Under the pieces are notes generated by a model. The model was not told the DNA's origin and made no database searches. It worked only from the letters and a program-made list of their open reading frames with translations. From Maratus speciosus (taxonomy: Eukaryota; Arthropoda; Arachnida; Araneae; Salticidae), in NCBI GenBank assembly GCA_963932465.1, contig OZ010788.1, positions 197,472,559 to 197,536,558 of the forward strand: a DNA stretch of 64,000 nucleotides. Reading direction: 5' to 3'. Numbering within the stretch: the first letter of the stretch is position 1; every line of letters starts with the position of its first letter. Below are positions 24,351-36,113 of this stretch, in pieces. The position numbers and the translations under genes were made by a program.

Positions 24351-25572
24351 CAGGGTGCATAGGAATGTCCCTTTAACCTGAAATTACTTGCGAACGGAGA
24401 GAGCTAAAGCTATGCAAGTGAGGTAATGGTATAGTAAAGCGACTACGCCCGACCTAATGCAAACGACAGCAGCGCCCCTAGTGGCGAAATTTGGAAGATA
24501 GCCATTACAAATCGAAAACGAAAAGAGATAGGGCAAAATTTCCAGTTAGAAAGTTTTAGAGCATCAATTAATTAGTACGAAACGACATTTGGTTCACACG
24601 GGTCGTCGTTAAATCGTCGCCTGTATACATAAAAATGTCCGAAGTCGATGAGCGACTATTCTACTTTGCATATTCACTTTTCGGAAATGTAGCAGTGCGC
24701 AATTGCAGAATGTGACGTTGTACTGTACTGTAATGTCTGTAAAAACTTAATTTCCAACGCATTTAAAATTTAAGTTTAACCCTTTCAGGGGTAGAAGAAT
24801 TCTGTTCGTAAAATGATGAAATAATTGGCTGACACCAGAATATTCAAACGAATTTCTTAGAAAATAAAAAGCCGCTAATTTGCACTTTCATTACCAAAGC
24901 AAAATTTTATTAAAATATTCTTGGTGCCATTTGTCAATTTTGGAATTAAAATTAGGTGGCTAGACCGTCCAGCCACCGCCCTTGAAAGGGTTAAATCTAT
25001 GTCGTCGTATTGAAGAGGCTTGCAATAGACATTCCATGCTGAGAAATGTGCATGCAGAATTGCTCTCACGAATACAAACGTGTATCGTGAGCAATGACGA
25101 GCTTTTCGAGCATACTGAATATTAACTTTTTATCACTGTGAAACAGTTTGTCTTTTTTGTTTTTTGTGTGATGTTATCAAAATGTATTGAGATAAGAACG
25201 TATTTATACAATAAATTGTGCGTATTTCTTCATACTTCTGTCTATTCCTTTCAAACGTTTACACAAAATGGAGTGCATCGATTTCGGACATTTTTGGGTA
25301 TACAAGAGAAGATTTATCTTATCTATGTAAACTAAATGTCGTTTCGTACTAATTAATTGATGCACTAAAACCTTCTAATTGGAAATTTTGCTCTATCTCT
25401 TTTCGTTTTCGATTTGCAATGGCTATCTTCCAAATTTCTCCACTAGAGGCGCTGCTGTCGTTTGCATCGAATCGGGCGTTGTCGCTTTACTATACCGTTA
25501 CCTCACTTGCATAGCTGTAGCTCTCTCTGTTAGCAAGTATTTTCAGGTTAAAGGGACTTTCCTATGCATATC
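24351..25572. mobile_element. Foldback element, 1.2 kb
   Basis: The left end CAGGGTGCATAGGAATGTCC is separated from the previous element by only a TA run. Arms of about 240 bp (24351-24595 and about 25335-25572) are inverted copies, with the right terminus decayed (CCTATGCATAT in place of the expected CACCCTG). The interior holds short mirrored frames beginning ATGTCCGAA and a piggyBac-type MITE. Confidence 0.75.
24780..24990. mobile_element. piggyBac-type MITE, 211 bp
   Basis: TTAA lies at both sides (24776-24779 and 24991-24994). The ends are CCCTTTCAGGGGTAG and, read inward from the right, CCCTTTCAAGGGCGG. CCYT-type ends with TTAA targets define piggyBac-like elements. It is nested in the interior of the foldback 24351-25572. 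Confidence 0.8.
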
Positions 25573-25705
25573 GCATGATGAAACTTTTACTCTCTGTTAT
25601 AACAGAGCAAATAGAAATACAAAGCTCATTTAATAAATAATCGAAAGCGCTGCAAAAAAATATAAAATACAATGACAGCCAGAAAAATCATAACGATTTA
25701 CAATA

Positions 25706-26494
25706 CAGTAGAGTCTCGAAAATCCGAGGTAATATTTAAGGCTGACACCTCAAAGCCACCCCGGATTACTAAAAACTCGGATTTTCCGAAAAAGTAAAAA
25801 ATTCTTGCCAATTAAAATTTTACTCAATTAGGATGACAAGGAATGTAAATATACCTCTATCCCTTTTGTAGTGATATACAGGATACTTTACAACAACAAA
25901 AAAAAAAAATTAATTTTTTGCATCATTAACATATTACTTCTCTTCTTAGATGCAATATCTAGCCAATGCTTAAAATGCATAACGTTAGCAGGGGTGGCTT
26001 CCTTTTTCTGTTCTACATATTTTAAAGCCAGTTCTAAAGATGCAGAACCTTCAGTATGAGAGATTATTTTTCAAGTGGCAGAGAGTCATTTCCTTCTGTA
26101 TCATTACATTCCTCCTCATGTTCTATCATTTCTACAATAGTCGATTCAGTTACTTCCAGCATTTCATCACTGTTTAGCCATTTTTTAACGTCATCTGCAT
26201 TACAATTTTCACAGCCAGCTACTTCCTTTAACAAATTTTCAAAACCATGTTTTCATCATCATCATCATTAAAATTCTCAGTGGATGTTACCATTTTAGTT
26301 AAAAATTTCAACAACGATTTATTTAATGTTGTAGATTAAATTTCTTCCCAAGAATCAGCTATCCAGTAAACTATATCTCTCATGCATTATTTCGGGCGAA
26401 GAAAAAAAATATATAAATTATAATTTTTATTTTTCACTCCTCTAATTAAGCGGAACCTCGAACTTCTGAGACTCGGATTTTCGAGACTCTACTG
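25706..26494 (-). mobile_element. Tigger/pogo-like deletion derivative, 789 bp
   Basis: The ends are CAGTAGAGTCTCGAAAATCC on the left and the same text read inward from the right, with TA on both sides (25704-25705 and 26495-26496). The ends and TA target are those of pogo/Tigger elements (Tc1/mariner superfamily). The interior keeps the C-terminal part of a transposase on the minus strand. Confidence 0.85.
25915..26271 (-). pseudogene. Tigger/pogo transposase C-terminal fragment
   Basis: Two minus-strand frames read as the tail of a pogo/Tigger (jerky-type DDE) transposase. The upstream block has a DVKKWLNSDE segment followed by an acidic stretch. The downstream block has ISHTEGSASLELALKYVEQ and then a TPANVMHFKHWLD-type helix. 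The HxEAxxxLExAL(K)YxEQ pattern is characteristic of the family's C-terminus (established knowledge). The blocks are offset by one base near 26060, and neither the DNA-binding nor the DDE domain remains, so the fragment is non-functional. Confidence 0.7.
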
Positions 26495-26814
26495 TACTGT
26501 TAAAAGGTGGCAAAATATTTTATAATATTATTGATATGATTATTCAAATGTAAGCTGTTTAAACTTTTGATTGGGAAATTTGCTTACATTCAATTATAAA
26601 ACTGATTTTTAAAATTTTGCTTGTATTCCGTTTATTTTTAGTGCCTCCCATCAGCGCCCATGACATGCACTTTGTTATTTGTAAATCTACTAAACAGAAG
26701 TTGATAGTAAGATTACTGTACCTTGATTTCTCATTAACAGGAGCAAAGAGCTCGATGAATAAATCAACATAAGCTTGACAATGCAGAAGCCTATTTTTAT
26801 TTAAAAAAATAATT

Positions 26815-27300
26815 TACAGTGAAACCTCCCTGTGCGACCACCTCCCTGAACGACCATTTTTTTATGGAACGAAATTTATTCCCATGGGCTCAATACTAAT
26901 TTTACCTCTATTCAGAGACCATCCCAGTTGAATTCCCTCCATGAGCGACCCATTTATTTGAAGAAAATAAAACAAGTTCCGTTTTTTTTCTTGGTCGCTT
27001 GAAGAAGGTTTTATTAGAAAAATAATTCCGGAGGGCGCATTATTTATCAAACTTCTAAACTAAATTTAGAATTTTTATTTATTCCGGTAACTTTTAAGTT
27101 TTTAAACCCCTTTGTGCCTTTTTAGGCAATGAATTTAACTCTGATGTCAAATTGAGGATGACGGTTAATAAACTAACCTGCCCTATTCTGTCAGGAAACT
27201 CTCAGAGAAACAGATAAATTAATGAAGTCGTCATTATTTGTGCAGCACCCTAATGGGTGCTCGCACGGGCGCCAAAATGTCCTTGGGCCGGCACTGATTA
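26815..27300. mobile_element. Decayed transposon pieces
   Basis: ACAGTGAAACCTCCCTGTGCG at 26818 region resembles a pogo/Tigger terminus, and GAGCGACC-type text repeats inside. CTTGGGCCGGCACTG at about 27279-27293 resembles a hAT terminus like that at 7392. Partner ends were not found. Confidence 0.4.
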
Positions 27301-28055
27301 CTTTCTTCTAAAACTTTTGCGCTCTTCTGATATACTGAATATAAGCTATGCCTTACCAGACCACGTGTTTGGAAATCGAATGCATTGTAATATCTATTTT
27401 TCAATGATTATATTTTTTAAAAACATAGTTACTGGTTTGGATCTGGAATGCATTTATGTTTTTAAAAGTGATATTTCTTTCGTTAAATTTTTGTTGTTTA
27501 ATTATGTTATAGAATACATTCTAAAAATAGATTTTTAGTTGTTAGATAGATAAATTTAATGGACATTATATTTTTCTTTTAACAATCAAATTAAACTTTG
27601 AACTATATTAAAGTTGTTTAATTTTACTATTGTAATTCATTTATTTTACTATATTTAAAAAAAATCTAAATAATAATAATAATAATAATAAAATTGCAAA
27701 AAAAGAATTAATATAGTTTAAAGTTTAGTTTCATTGTGAAAGAATTTATTGTGTTTTTAACAATTATTTTTAAAATTAAGTGAATGATGTTTCGTTTGGC
27801 ATATTTTTGTTGTTTTAAATCAGTTTTAGAATAAATATGCTAATAATAATCAGATAAATAAGTCTAACGGTTTTTTTTAAATCAAATTAAACTACATTAA
27901 ATAGCAAATATTTTAGTATTGCAATTTGTTTATTTTATTACTTTTTAAGATTACTAAACGCTTCATTTTTAACTTGTTGGTATTTTAATTTACAAATTTT
28001 AGTGCTGGACGTATTTAAAAACTTATCGAGTGTAAATAAAATTTATTATTTTAGT
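27301..28055. other. AT-rich DNA with AAT repeats
   Basis: An (AAT)n run lies at about 27675-27700. No gene or element end is supported. Confidence 0.5.
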
Positions 28056-28340
28056 GTGTATATATATATATATTATATATATAGATAACTTATGTTGAGT
28101 TTATCGCTAATTTATAGGTATTAATCTCTATAGCTTTCAGATTTTTAGGTAGCTTTCATTCAAAAAGCTACCTATTGCAGCCGTTCGGAGGAAAGCGATT
28201 TCAAAAAATTTTGGTATATTTTCATCGATCATGACCCCCAGACCCCGAAACCACCCTCCGTTCAAAACTGACATATACATATATATATCCATATATATAT
28301 ATATATATATATAATTATTGGTTATATATATATATATATA
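28056..28340 (-). repeat. Hairpin tail and TA microsatellites of a HINE-like element
   Basis: A hairpin with stem AGGTAGCTTT / AAAGCTACCT lies at 28147-28175. A conserved block, GGGTGGTTTCGGGGTCTGG on the minus strand, lies at 28233-28257. Then come (TA)n tracts at about 28262-28340 and also at 28060-28085. The same order appears in the opposite orientation at 54837-54982 plus 59775. Tandem array, microsatellite and terminal hairpin is the DINE-1/HINE (Helentron-derived) architecture. Confidence 0.5.
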
Positions 28341-28630
28341 TCTGACCTTTGTCACACTGTAACTCTCGTATTTATGAACCGATTTGGATGTAATTCGGTG
28401 TGCACATAGTACATACCAATGTCTCGACCGAGTTCGTTGGCCAGCTTCATTCGCCATTTTGTTTCAAAATGGCGGCCATTTAAAAAATTTTAAATTTGAA
28501 ATGTGGTACCAAAAAATTGAAAATGGAAAAATATTTTTTTCTTATGTGTTTCACCTTTATACAAAGATTCCGGAGCAGTTTTTGTTTCGTCTATATCTCA
28601 AAAAGTCGCTGAGTTATAGCATTTTGAATT
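28341..28630 (+). repeat. Satellite monomer left of the retrotransposon
   Basis: One monomer contains GTCTCGACCGAGTTCGTTGG (landmark at 28424) and AAATGGCGGCCATTT. It is cut at its 3' side by the LTR retrotransposon and continues at 42649. The landmark spacing across the insertion, after subtracting the element and one AATT, is 318 bp, matching the 319-335 bp spacing in the right part. Confidence 0.85.
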
Positions 28631-31481
28631 TGTTGGGTGGTTTTCTCTTCTTCTAATTACACTCCACTTTTAATTTACTCAATTAACTGTCACTAATGAT
28701 ATTAGCCTGACCTTAAATTTTTAAACAAGGTGTGAACAGTTTACCAACACCTGGATGTTGTTACAAAAAGAGGAAAAATAAAAATAAGCAATATGCTTAG
28801 AAAGATACTAATTTGATTTTAAAAAAACTCTTAGAATAATTACCAATAGAAAAAAAACAAAACAAAGAGGAAATGCATAAACTAACTTAAAGTAAATCAA
28901 AAAATTACTATTAGAAATGTGAAATTAAACCTTAATTATTTAACAGTAACAACATCCTCAACCATTCACAACTTATGAAGAGAAAACTACCAACACTTCT
29001 GAATTTGAGAATACAATGCATTCACAATAAACTAAGAAAAGCTAAACTGATTACCACAGAACTTCACAACCGAAAGGCAAACTCTTGAGTCCGCATTATA
29101 TCAAATAATATGTTTTGATAATTTAGAAGGATTTAATATCAAGATTGTGACTGCACTTATACTCTCAAATCCAGGGGCCACATAATCGTATAGTAGATCA
29201 TTAGCATTGAAAATCATTAAATCTAGCTGATGTTTTACACTGCAAACAAAATTACTTCTTGAATTCTTTTCCTTTTTTTTTTTTTTATATTTTAGGAGTT
29301 GCCCTGAACATTCTAGCAATTATATCAATTTCAGTTTTTTTTTTTTTTTTAATTTAATGAACAATACATACTCTTTTCAGAAATTATTTATTTATTAAAT
29401 TTATTTTGATTCAAATCTCTCAAGGAAGATATGTGTTTATGAATTTCCACCTAGCACAGATCTTGTTACCATAATACTTAGTTACCAAATTCAAAGGATT
29501 TAAGAGTTGAAACAAATACAACCAGAAAAGAAAGGTAATAAGAGAGGTGACAACCATTAAAATTAATTTTTAAATCAATCATAAAAGGTAACAAAACCCT
29601 CAATTCGTCTCACACAACATTCCTCACTTAAAATCTGATAGAAATAATTACTCCTGGTTATAAAACTTTAAGATTTTTTTTTTTTTTAATTTCCAAAAAC
29701 TTCGAGAAATTACTACTATCTTGCAAAGAGTCTTGAATTCAATAAACATTACAAACAGATACTTAAAACTACTTAATTTAACATGACTCATTCCTTTTCC
29801 TTTTTTTTAAACATATATTTTCAACATATCAAAACAATAATGCAAAAGTTACTTACATTACACATCATTGAGCAGGGTAAATGCTGAACCCATGGCTTTA
29901 CACTCTATTATATCCTTTTTGTTGGCAGTCCTCTCGAGGGCACATATATTAAAATTTGGAAGTCGGAGATACACTATAAAATAGTACTGTTAGCTGTGCA
30001 GTTAATCAACTCATGAACATCAGAATCTTTGGAGGAGATAAGCCACTATATAAAATTCCGAAAAGTGTCTGGTGATTTATTCACATTTTTCTTCTCTTCA
30101 GATTTTGAGTGTGTTGACGATTGTGCGCATACTTTTTTTTTTTTACGGGATGTATAGCTGCGTGTTTAGAACCTCATCGGCTGGTCCTCTGCACTAGACA
30201 CAGACTCGTCCAGTCTTTCCGATAGAAAACAGGATTACTTGAACGAAATTTTACCAAAAAGTATCGACGAGTATTCCTGTTTCACAAGTCGTCACTTTCC
30301 ACCAGCTGGATTGGATTCTCTGTATCATGATTCTTATTAGGCATAAACTGCTCCATCGATGCTAAACTGCCCGGCGTACCCTCGGCTCTCAAGAGAGTGC
30401 CCGTGCTTGATACACAAGAGAAACAGACGACCTCCTTAGTCAGTATCTATTCTTTTTCTTCTAAACTATTTTTATTTTTTGTCACTCCAGAAAACTCCAT
30501 TGGTCAGGGGAGGGCTAAAAAGAAAACCCTAAATTCCCCCTGCCCCCACATATTCAAAAAAAGGGAGCCAAGAATCAGCGTCTTCACTCTTTGCTGCCCT
30601 TGCCTTGACTCACTTTTCCCCGTAGCGTGTAATAAAAAATCACACGTGCAATACTCTTGCTGACGTCAGATGCTCCTATTCGCTAATCTGGTTAGGTTTC
30701 AACCATTTAACTAAAAGGGTGTGTTGTCCACTTTCCACCCTACACATTTTTCTAATGGGCCACCCATCTTTAAATGCCAAGCAAACTATCTATTTCCCAC
30801 GGCAGTTGCCCATAAAATCTCCCAAATTGTCTGTTTGACAATAACTTTTAAAAGGAGGGTTATAAAATTGCACCAAGCATTTTACTTAAAAGGCTCATAA
30901 AATTTTATATATATGGCTGGCCACCCAAGCAGGCTTTTAGGCTGTGATAACGAACGTAGTAAAAGAAGTGTATGAAATTCACATGGAAAACACGTTTTTA
31001 CTGCATCCTATGTGACATTACAAAGGCAGACTGAGGAGGTTTTGATTTTACGAGCTGGCGTTGCTATGGTAACACCGCTCTATAGTGGGGGAAAAACTTG
31101 ACCGTTTCCAACAGCTGCCCAAATCCAAGGTTAAACGAGGAGTTTCGCATTTTTCTTGGAAAAAAAAAGGGGACGGGATATCTTGCTTGTGTTTACGTTC
31201 TCAGATAAAAGATTACACGTATCCTAGTATTTCTTTCCACTGAAATAATACGTGTTTTTCTAGATCTGAAACTGAGAAAAAGGAATTCTCTGGCATTAAG
31301 TAATATTCTTAAACTATGAAAATTTTGTCTGACATTTTTCTTTGAAAAAGGGGGGATATAATTGAAGAAAATTAATAATTTTAAGATGAAAGCATACAAT
31401 GTTATATATATATATAAAGAGGGGGATTTTAATAACACCAGAATTTGTCAAAATAAGGATATTGTTAAATATTCTACAACA
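28631..31481 (-). repeat. 3' LTR, 2851 bp
   Basis: It begins (plus strand) TGTTGGGTGG and ends CTACAACA. It matches 39546-42644 with only sparse substitutions and tract-length changes, except for one 248-bp block present only in the other LTR. T/A tracts, a palindromic TGACGTCA (30661-30668) and TA-rich potential core-promoter text are conserved. The length is far beyond the few hundred bases usual for Ty3/gypsy LTRs. Confidence 0.95.
30661..30668. promoter_or_regulatory. CRE-like palindrome in the 3' LTR
   Basis: TGACGTCA, the consensus ATF/CREB site, is preserved in both LTRs (the partner is at 41824-41831). Function is inferred from sequence only; an 8-bp match can occur by chance. Confidence 0.3.
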
Positions 31482-31497
31482 TGGCTCCCCTATCTTG
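31482..31497 (-). promoter_or_regulatory. Candidate polypurine tract
   Basis: On the minus strand, CAAGATAGGGGAGCCA directly precedes the 3' LTR. The AGATAGGGGAG purine run is where plus-strand DNA synthesis would be primed. It is short and carries pyrimidines next to the LTR, so the assignment is by position. Confidence 0.5.
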
Positions 31498-33321
31498 AAG
31501 AAAAAAACAAAAAAAAATTTCTAAAACACTATTTTTTTTTTTTTTTTTTTTGAAAGGTAAACGAAAACTAAACTCCCAGTGGAGAACTCAATTTTTCCAC
31601 TCAAAGTAAGTTAACTAAGGATATTAAATTAAAAATTGGGAGAAGCGAAAATATTGGTATGTCCATTGCAATGCTGGGGTATCATCGACATGAGCACTCG
31701 ATACTCGAACAAATCAAACAGCGACTCGAAGAGTCTCGAAGCACTACGTACTTGACACACCACTCTGCACAGTCCGGAATGTGCAATATGAGCTGCTTAC
31801 AACGAATCGATTACCTGAATACTTCCTTAACAGACAGGAACTTTAAGTTGAATAAACCAAAAAAAAGTTAAATATTAAGCCATAAAAGTAATCCACAGCC
31901 AGCTGAATCCCAATCCCAGCCGTCACACTAGCACAAAGTTATCTGCACAACATAATATTTATCTATAATTTTACCTATTTATACTTTTGACCTAAACATG
32001 TAGACAGTGAACTCTCATTTTAGTACTACTAGTACTCTTACTGAATGAACACCACACCTGACCATACATGCCCATTACATCTGCAATTGAGCCTAAAAAA
32101 ATTCTAAAATAGAGAAATTTAAATTAATGTGGAGGAATAAATATATGAAGGACTGCCAACCGGTACTTACACACATGCATAAACATCAATTAGACACAGG
32201 CTGGAGATGCAGATGCATACACATAAGAAAAAAAATCAAATCTTTTGCAAAACACATAACAGTATCTGATTCATAACTTAAAAAAGGATCATTGAAACTA
32301 ACTTACAGCATTAACATGATATTATATACATACATATGATTAAATAGAAAAGCATCAATAACATTACAGGGTGTGTAAAATTTGTACTGTAAAAAAAAAA
32401 AAATTTGTAACCCCCTATTTCATTGTCCAAAGGGGGGGGGGGGGTTAACTTGAAATTTACAAATGCACTTACAGACCATTTGTGCAAACAGTGTATGTCT
32501 GCAGTTCTGTACTACTAGGAATACACTACCCATAGCTTAGAAAAATTTAGAAAAAGGCAAAAATAAACTACACAAACAATGCAAGGATGGTGATGTATTG
32601 TCTACAATCATCCAATAAACATGCCTACCAAATTTAATCAAAGAAGAAAAAAAAATAACAGGAAAGAATAATAATAATAATAAAATAAATAAGGAGAATT
32701 TATACATTTACTCATATTTACAGCTAAAGAAAATAAAACATGTAAAGCATAAAGAACATGAGCGTGTGCTAGTATGGCAGTAGATAACTCACATCAAAAA
32801 CACAGAGAAGTATAAACATAATACCATTCCGAAAATTTTGCAAAATACCCCAAAATTTATTTATTTCAGAGGGAAAAAAAAAAGGATATCTATGTCAAAG
32901 ATATTGGATACACAATACAAAATACACTTAACTAAACGTAAGTAGACATTTAAACATATCGCTTCAGTTGCAGCACCTAATTTTCAAAACACACCTGAAA
33001 ATTTCAAACTCCCCAAAATTAGCTTAAATTTTGGCTAAAATTGGCTAAAAACTTTTTAGAAAACTGGTTCGGAACGGTATGCAGGCCATAATATAACACA
33101 AAACATGAGAATTTTTCCAAACAGGCCATATAAAGCTCCAAAAACTGCTACTAATATTTACGGACGACAAATCAAAACAAACCCATTTTGAAGCTTCAAC
33201 ATTTTCGATATTGAGTTTTAAATTAAATACATTTACCTAAAAACAGATTAAAACACATATAAATACAAATTAATTAAAATATATGTACAGAAAACATTAA
33301 AAAAAACAATAAATAAAATCG
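31498..33321 (-). other. 3' internal non-coding region of the retrotransposon
   Basis: About 1.8 kb lies between the integrase stop and the 3' LTR. It has T, A and G tracts (31532-31552, around 32390, and a G run around 32432-32445) and no minus-strand frame longer than about 70 codons beyond the pol tail. Neither an env-like glycoprotein nor other recognisable coding is seen. Confidence 0.7.
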
Positions 33322-36072
33322 TTACTCCCTATAATCTGGTCGCACACTTCTATCCCGAAACGAATATTCGGTTCGTGTAGTCGACCTGGATCGACTGACG
33401 CGTTTCGATGTCGCGACAGTTCGTATCGAATCACCCGACGTCCCTGCATTGTTGCTATCTGGATGATCAATTTCGTCCCTGATCCTTTCAGCAACGCTAG
33501 ATGCATCTGGTGAGCAACCTAAACATTCCCCTCCCGGTGCAATCTCTGGTTGCGATTCTATTCCTCCCGGAGCTTCCTGCGTTTGCGGGGAAAGAGCAAC
33601 AATTTCCGTTGGATCCCTACGTGCGTCATCGGGAGTACTGCCTCTATTTTGATTAGTTTCGATTTCCCTGGTGCTTTCACTTACATTACGTTGCATTACA
33701 GGGGGCGGTACCCATGCATAGCATCTCCTACGTCTACTAGTGCGGGGGTGGGTTGCTCGCTCGCTACTCTGAATCGGTTCTGTTTCATCGATGGGCGGAC
33801 TGTGAATCGAATCCCCATTAGTCGTTTGTTGTTGTTGTGGATTGTTTTGGTCTGCAATCGTTCTGTTTCTGAATAAAGTGAGCCTGTCAATATGCACAAC
33901 TTGAGTATTTTTCGGGTTAGCAACTAGCGCGATTTTAAAATTAACATCATTTAACTGCTCTATTATAGTGAAAGGACCATTATTTAACTTACTTAATTTT
34001 TTTGTATGACCTGGCTCAATTTTAGGTGTGTAAAGCCACACAAGATCACCCACTTTTAGATTTTTACAAACTGTTGTTTTCTCTCTGTACTTTTCTTGCT
34101 TCTCAGCTACTGAAATAAGATTGTTGTGAACTTCAGCATACACTTTTTGAAGGGCGGGGATTATGAGTTCACAAAAAGATGGTGCATCGTTGTAATTGAT
34201 TCTAGGTGGTTGTGAAAATAGACTATAGGGAAGGTTTAGGTTTCTTCCATACATTACGGCTGCCGGAGTAAGTTTTGTTGAAGAGTGTACAGCAGTACGC
34301 ATTGCAAGAAGGGCAAATTTGAGCTTAGTATCCCAGTCAGATTGATTTTCATTCACAATATGAGAGAGTGCATTTTTTAATGTACGATTTTGGCGTTCGA
34401 TCTGGCCATTGCTAGAAGCATGATAGGAAGTTGTTCTGATATGCTTTATGCCAAACATATTGTACACATGTTCAATTGCTTCTGATATTAAGTTTTTACC
34501 ATTATCTGTTGTAATATAACACGGTGCTCCATATCGCGATATGAAATCAGCCAAAGTGTCTGCTATCACATCAGATGTGACCGAACTGACAGCATATGCT
34601 TCTGGCCACTTTGTAAACGAGTCAATGTAGGTAATTATATACTTATTTCCAGAAAAGGTCAGTGGCAAGACTCCAATTATATCTAAGTGTACTTTATTAA
34701 GAGGGAATTGGGGGGTGGGAAGACGTTGCAGTGGTGCAAGATGGTTTGCCTTATGGGCTCTTTTTTCTTGGCAGCTAATACATGATTCCACTAGGTGCTT
34801 GACATCTGACGACATCCCCGGCCAGTAAAAATGCTCACGGATGCGGTCAATCGTTTTTTGGAACCCCTGATGACAGGCAGCTAGAGAGTCATGTGTTAGA
34901 GTGAATACTTGTAAAATTAATGCTTTAGGAACAACTAATTTGATAGGATTATTTACAATTAAAGAATCTCTCGTATCTTCACATACTAGGATATCATCTC
35001 TAAAAAAAAACTTCATGTATTTAGGTGAAATTTCCAAACCTAGCTCTAATTTCTTTACAATCTCGCAACACTTCTTGTCCGCTTTTTGGCATTCACTAAT
35101 TTTTTCTATAAGGTTGGAGTATGGTTCAAAGGATGTCTCTTTAGCAACTTGAATATTGAAATTGCAGCTGACTGCACATGTAGGCTCGTCTACCTTAACA
35201 AAACGGGATAAAAAGTCTGCCACACTATTACATTTACCACGGACATAACTTATAGTAAAGTTATAGTCTGATAGAGTACAAATCCATTTTGCCATTCGTG
35301 ACGTCGGGTCTTGAATCTTTAACATGAAAGTTAGTGGTGCATGATCTGTATAAATGGTGAAATGAGTGTTGGCAAGGTAGCATTTAAAATGGGCAGTGGC
35401 CCAGACAAGAGCAAGAAGCTCCCTCTCAGTGGCCGAATATCTTACCTCAGCATCTTTGAGTCTCCTGCTAGCAAAGGCAACAGGGTGTATCATCTTGTTC
35501 TCGTCAAGTTGTGAAAGGACTGCCCCTAGAGATTCACTACTTGCATCTGTATATATAATGAATTCTTTGTAAAAATCTGGCAAGGTGAGACATGGTTTTG
35601 AGATAAGCGCTTGCTTAAGATCCTCAAATTCCTTTTGGGCTGCCTCATTCCAGACAAAAAGCCCAGTTTCTTTAGTTAAATCTATTAAATTAATTGCTCT
35701 TTTAGTAAAATCTGGGATAAAACGCCTGTAAAAAGAAAGTGTGCCGATAAAAGATCTGACACCTTTACGAGTAGTAGGAGGTTGCAATTTTTCAATAATT
35801 TCAATATTTTTATTAATGGGAGACACTTTGCCACTATGAATTTCAAAACCAAGATATTGAATTTTATCTGTTAAAAATTTACATTTGCTAGGTTTAAGTT
35901 TCAGTTTGTGTTGGCGAAACCTTTCAAATACAAGATTGAGTTTCTTGATGTGAGACTCAATGTCTTTCGACGAGACCACTATATCATCAATGTAGACCAA
36001 AATACCCAAGTTTCCTAGATCCCCAAAAATGGCATTCATAAGTCTTTGGAACGAATTACCAGAATTCGCCAA
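33322..36072 (-). CDS. pol: pol, second part: RT (3' half), RNase H, integrase
   Basis: A minus-strand frame of 916 codons; it is also open upstream to about 36146, and its first codon here is TTG, so it is not an independent start. RT resumes with the YIDD catalytic motif (residues 27-30) and thumb. RNase H has D176, E216, D243 and D286. Integrase has an HHCC zinc domain (H394, H401, C431, C434) and the DD35E triad D464, D523, E559, then a GPF/Y-type module around 699-712. A proline, serine and arginine-rich tail (about 740-916) follows. The enzyme would copy RNA into DNA and insert it. It lies in a different phase from the protease/RT frame because of a frameshift inside RT. In addition, the usual proline before the FGL motif is replaced by NC, which is unusual for RT. 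Confidence 0.9.
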   Translation of the reverse strand: MANSGNSFQRLMNAIFGDLGNLGILVYIDDIVVSSKDIESHIKKLNLVFERFRQHKLKLKPSKCKFLTDKIQYLGFEIHSGKVSPINKNIEIIEKLQPPTTRKGVRSFIGTLSFYRRFIPDFTKRAINLIDLTKETGLFVWNEAAQKEFEDLKQALISKPCLTLPDFYKEFIIYTDASSESLGAVLSQLDENKMIHPVAFASRRLKDAEVRYSATERELLALVWATAHFKCYLANTHFTIYTDHAPLTFMLKIQDPTSRMAKWICTLSDYNFTISYVRGKCNSVADFLSRFVKVDEPTCAVSCNFNIQVAKETSFEPYSNLIEKISECQKADKKCCEIVKKLELGLEISPKYMKFFFRDDILVCEDTRDSLIVNNPIKLVVPKALILQVFTLTHDSLAACHQGFQKTIDRIREHFYWPGMSSDVKHLVESCISCQEKRAHKANHLAPLQRLPTPQFPLNKVHLDIIGVLPLTFSGNKYIITYIDSFTKWPEAYAVSSVTSDVIADTLADFISRYGAPCYITTDNGKNLISEAIEHVYNMFGIKHIRTTSYHASSNGQIERQNRTLKNALSHIVNENQSDWDTKLKFALLAMRTAVHSSTKLTPAAVMYGRNLNLPYSLFSQPPRINYNDAPSFCELIIPALQKVYAEVHNNLISVAEKQEKYREKTTVCKNLKVGDLVWLYTPKIEPGHTKKLSKLNNGPFTIIEQLNDVNFKIALVANPKNTQVVHIDRLTLFRNRTIADQNNPQQQQTTNGDSIHSPPIDETEPIQSSERATHPRTSRRRRCYAWVPPPVMQRNVSESTREIETNQNRGSTPDDARRDPTEIVALSPQTQEAPGGIESQPEIAPGGECLGCSPDASSVAERIRDEIDHPDSNNAGTSGDSIRTVATSKRVSRSRSTTRTEYSFRDRSVRPDYRE

Positions 36073-36113
36073 ACCGAAGCAGTTGCGGGACCACTCAAAT
36101 AATCCTTTATGTG

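Noticed and set aside
28137..28457. 106-codon minus-strand frame
   Set aside because: It runs through a TA microsatellite (Ile-Tyr repeats) between two unrelated repeat pieces.
31498..33321. A possible env gene after integrase
   Set aside because: No minus-strand frame of useful length, signal peptide or membrane segment is present; tracts and stops throughout.
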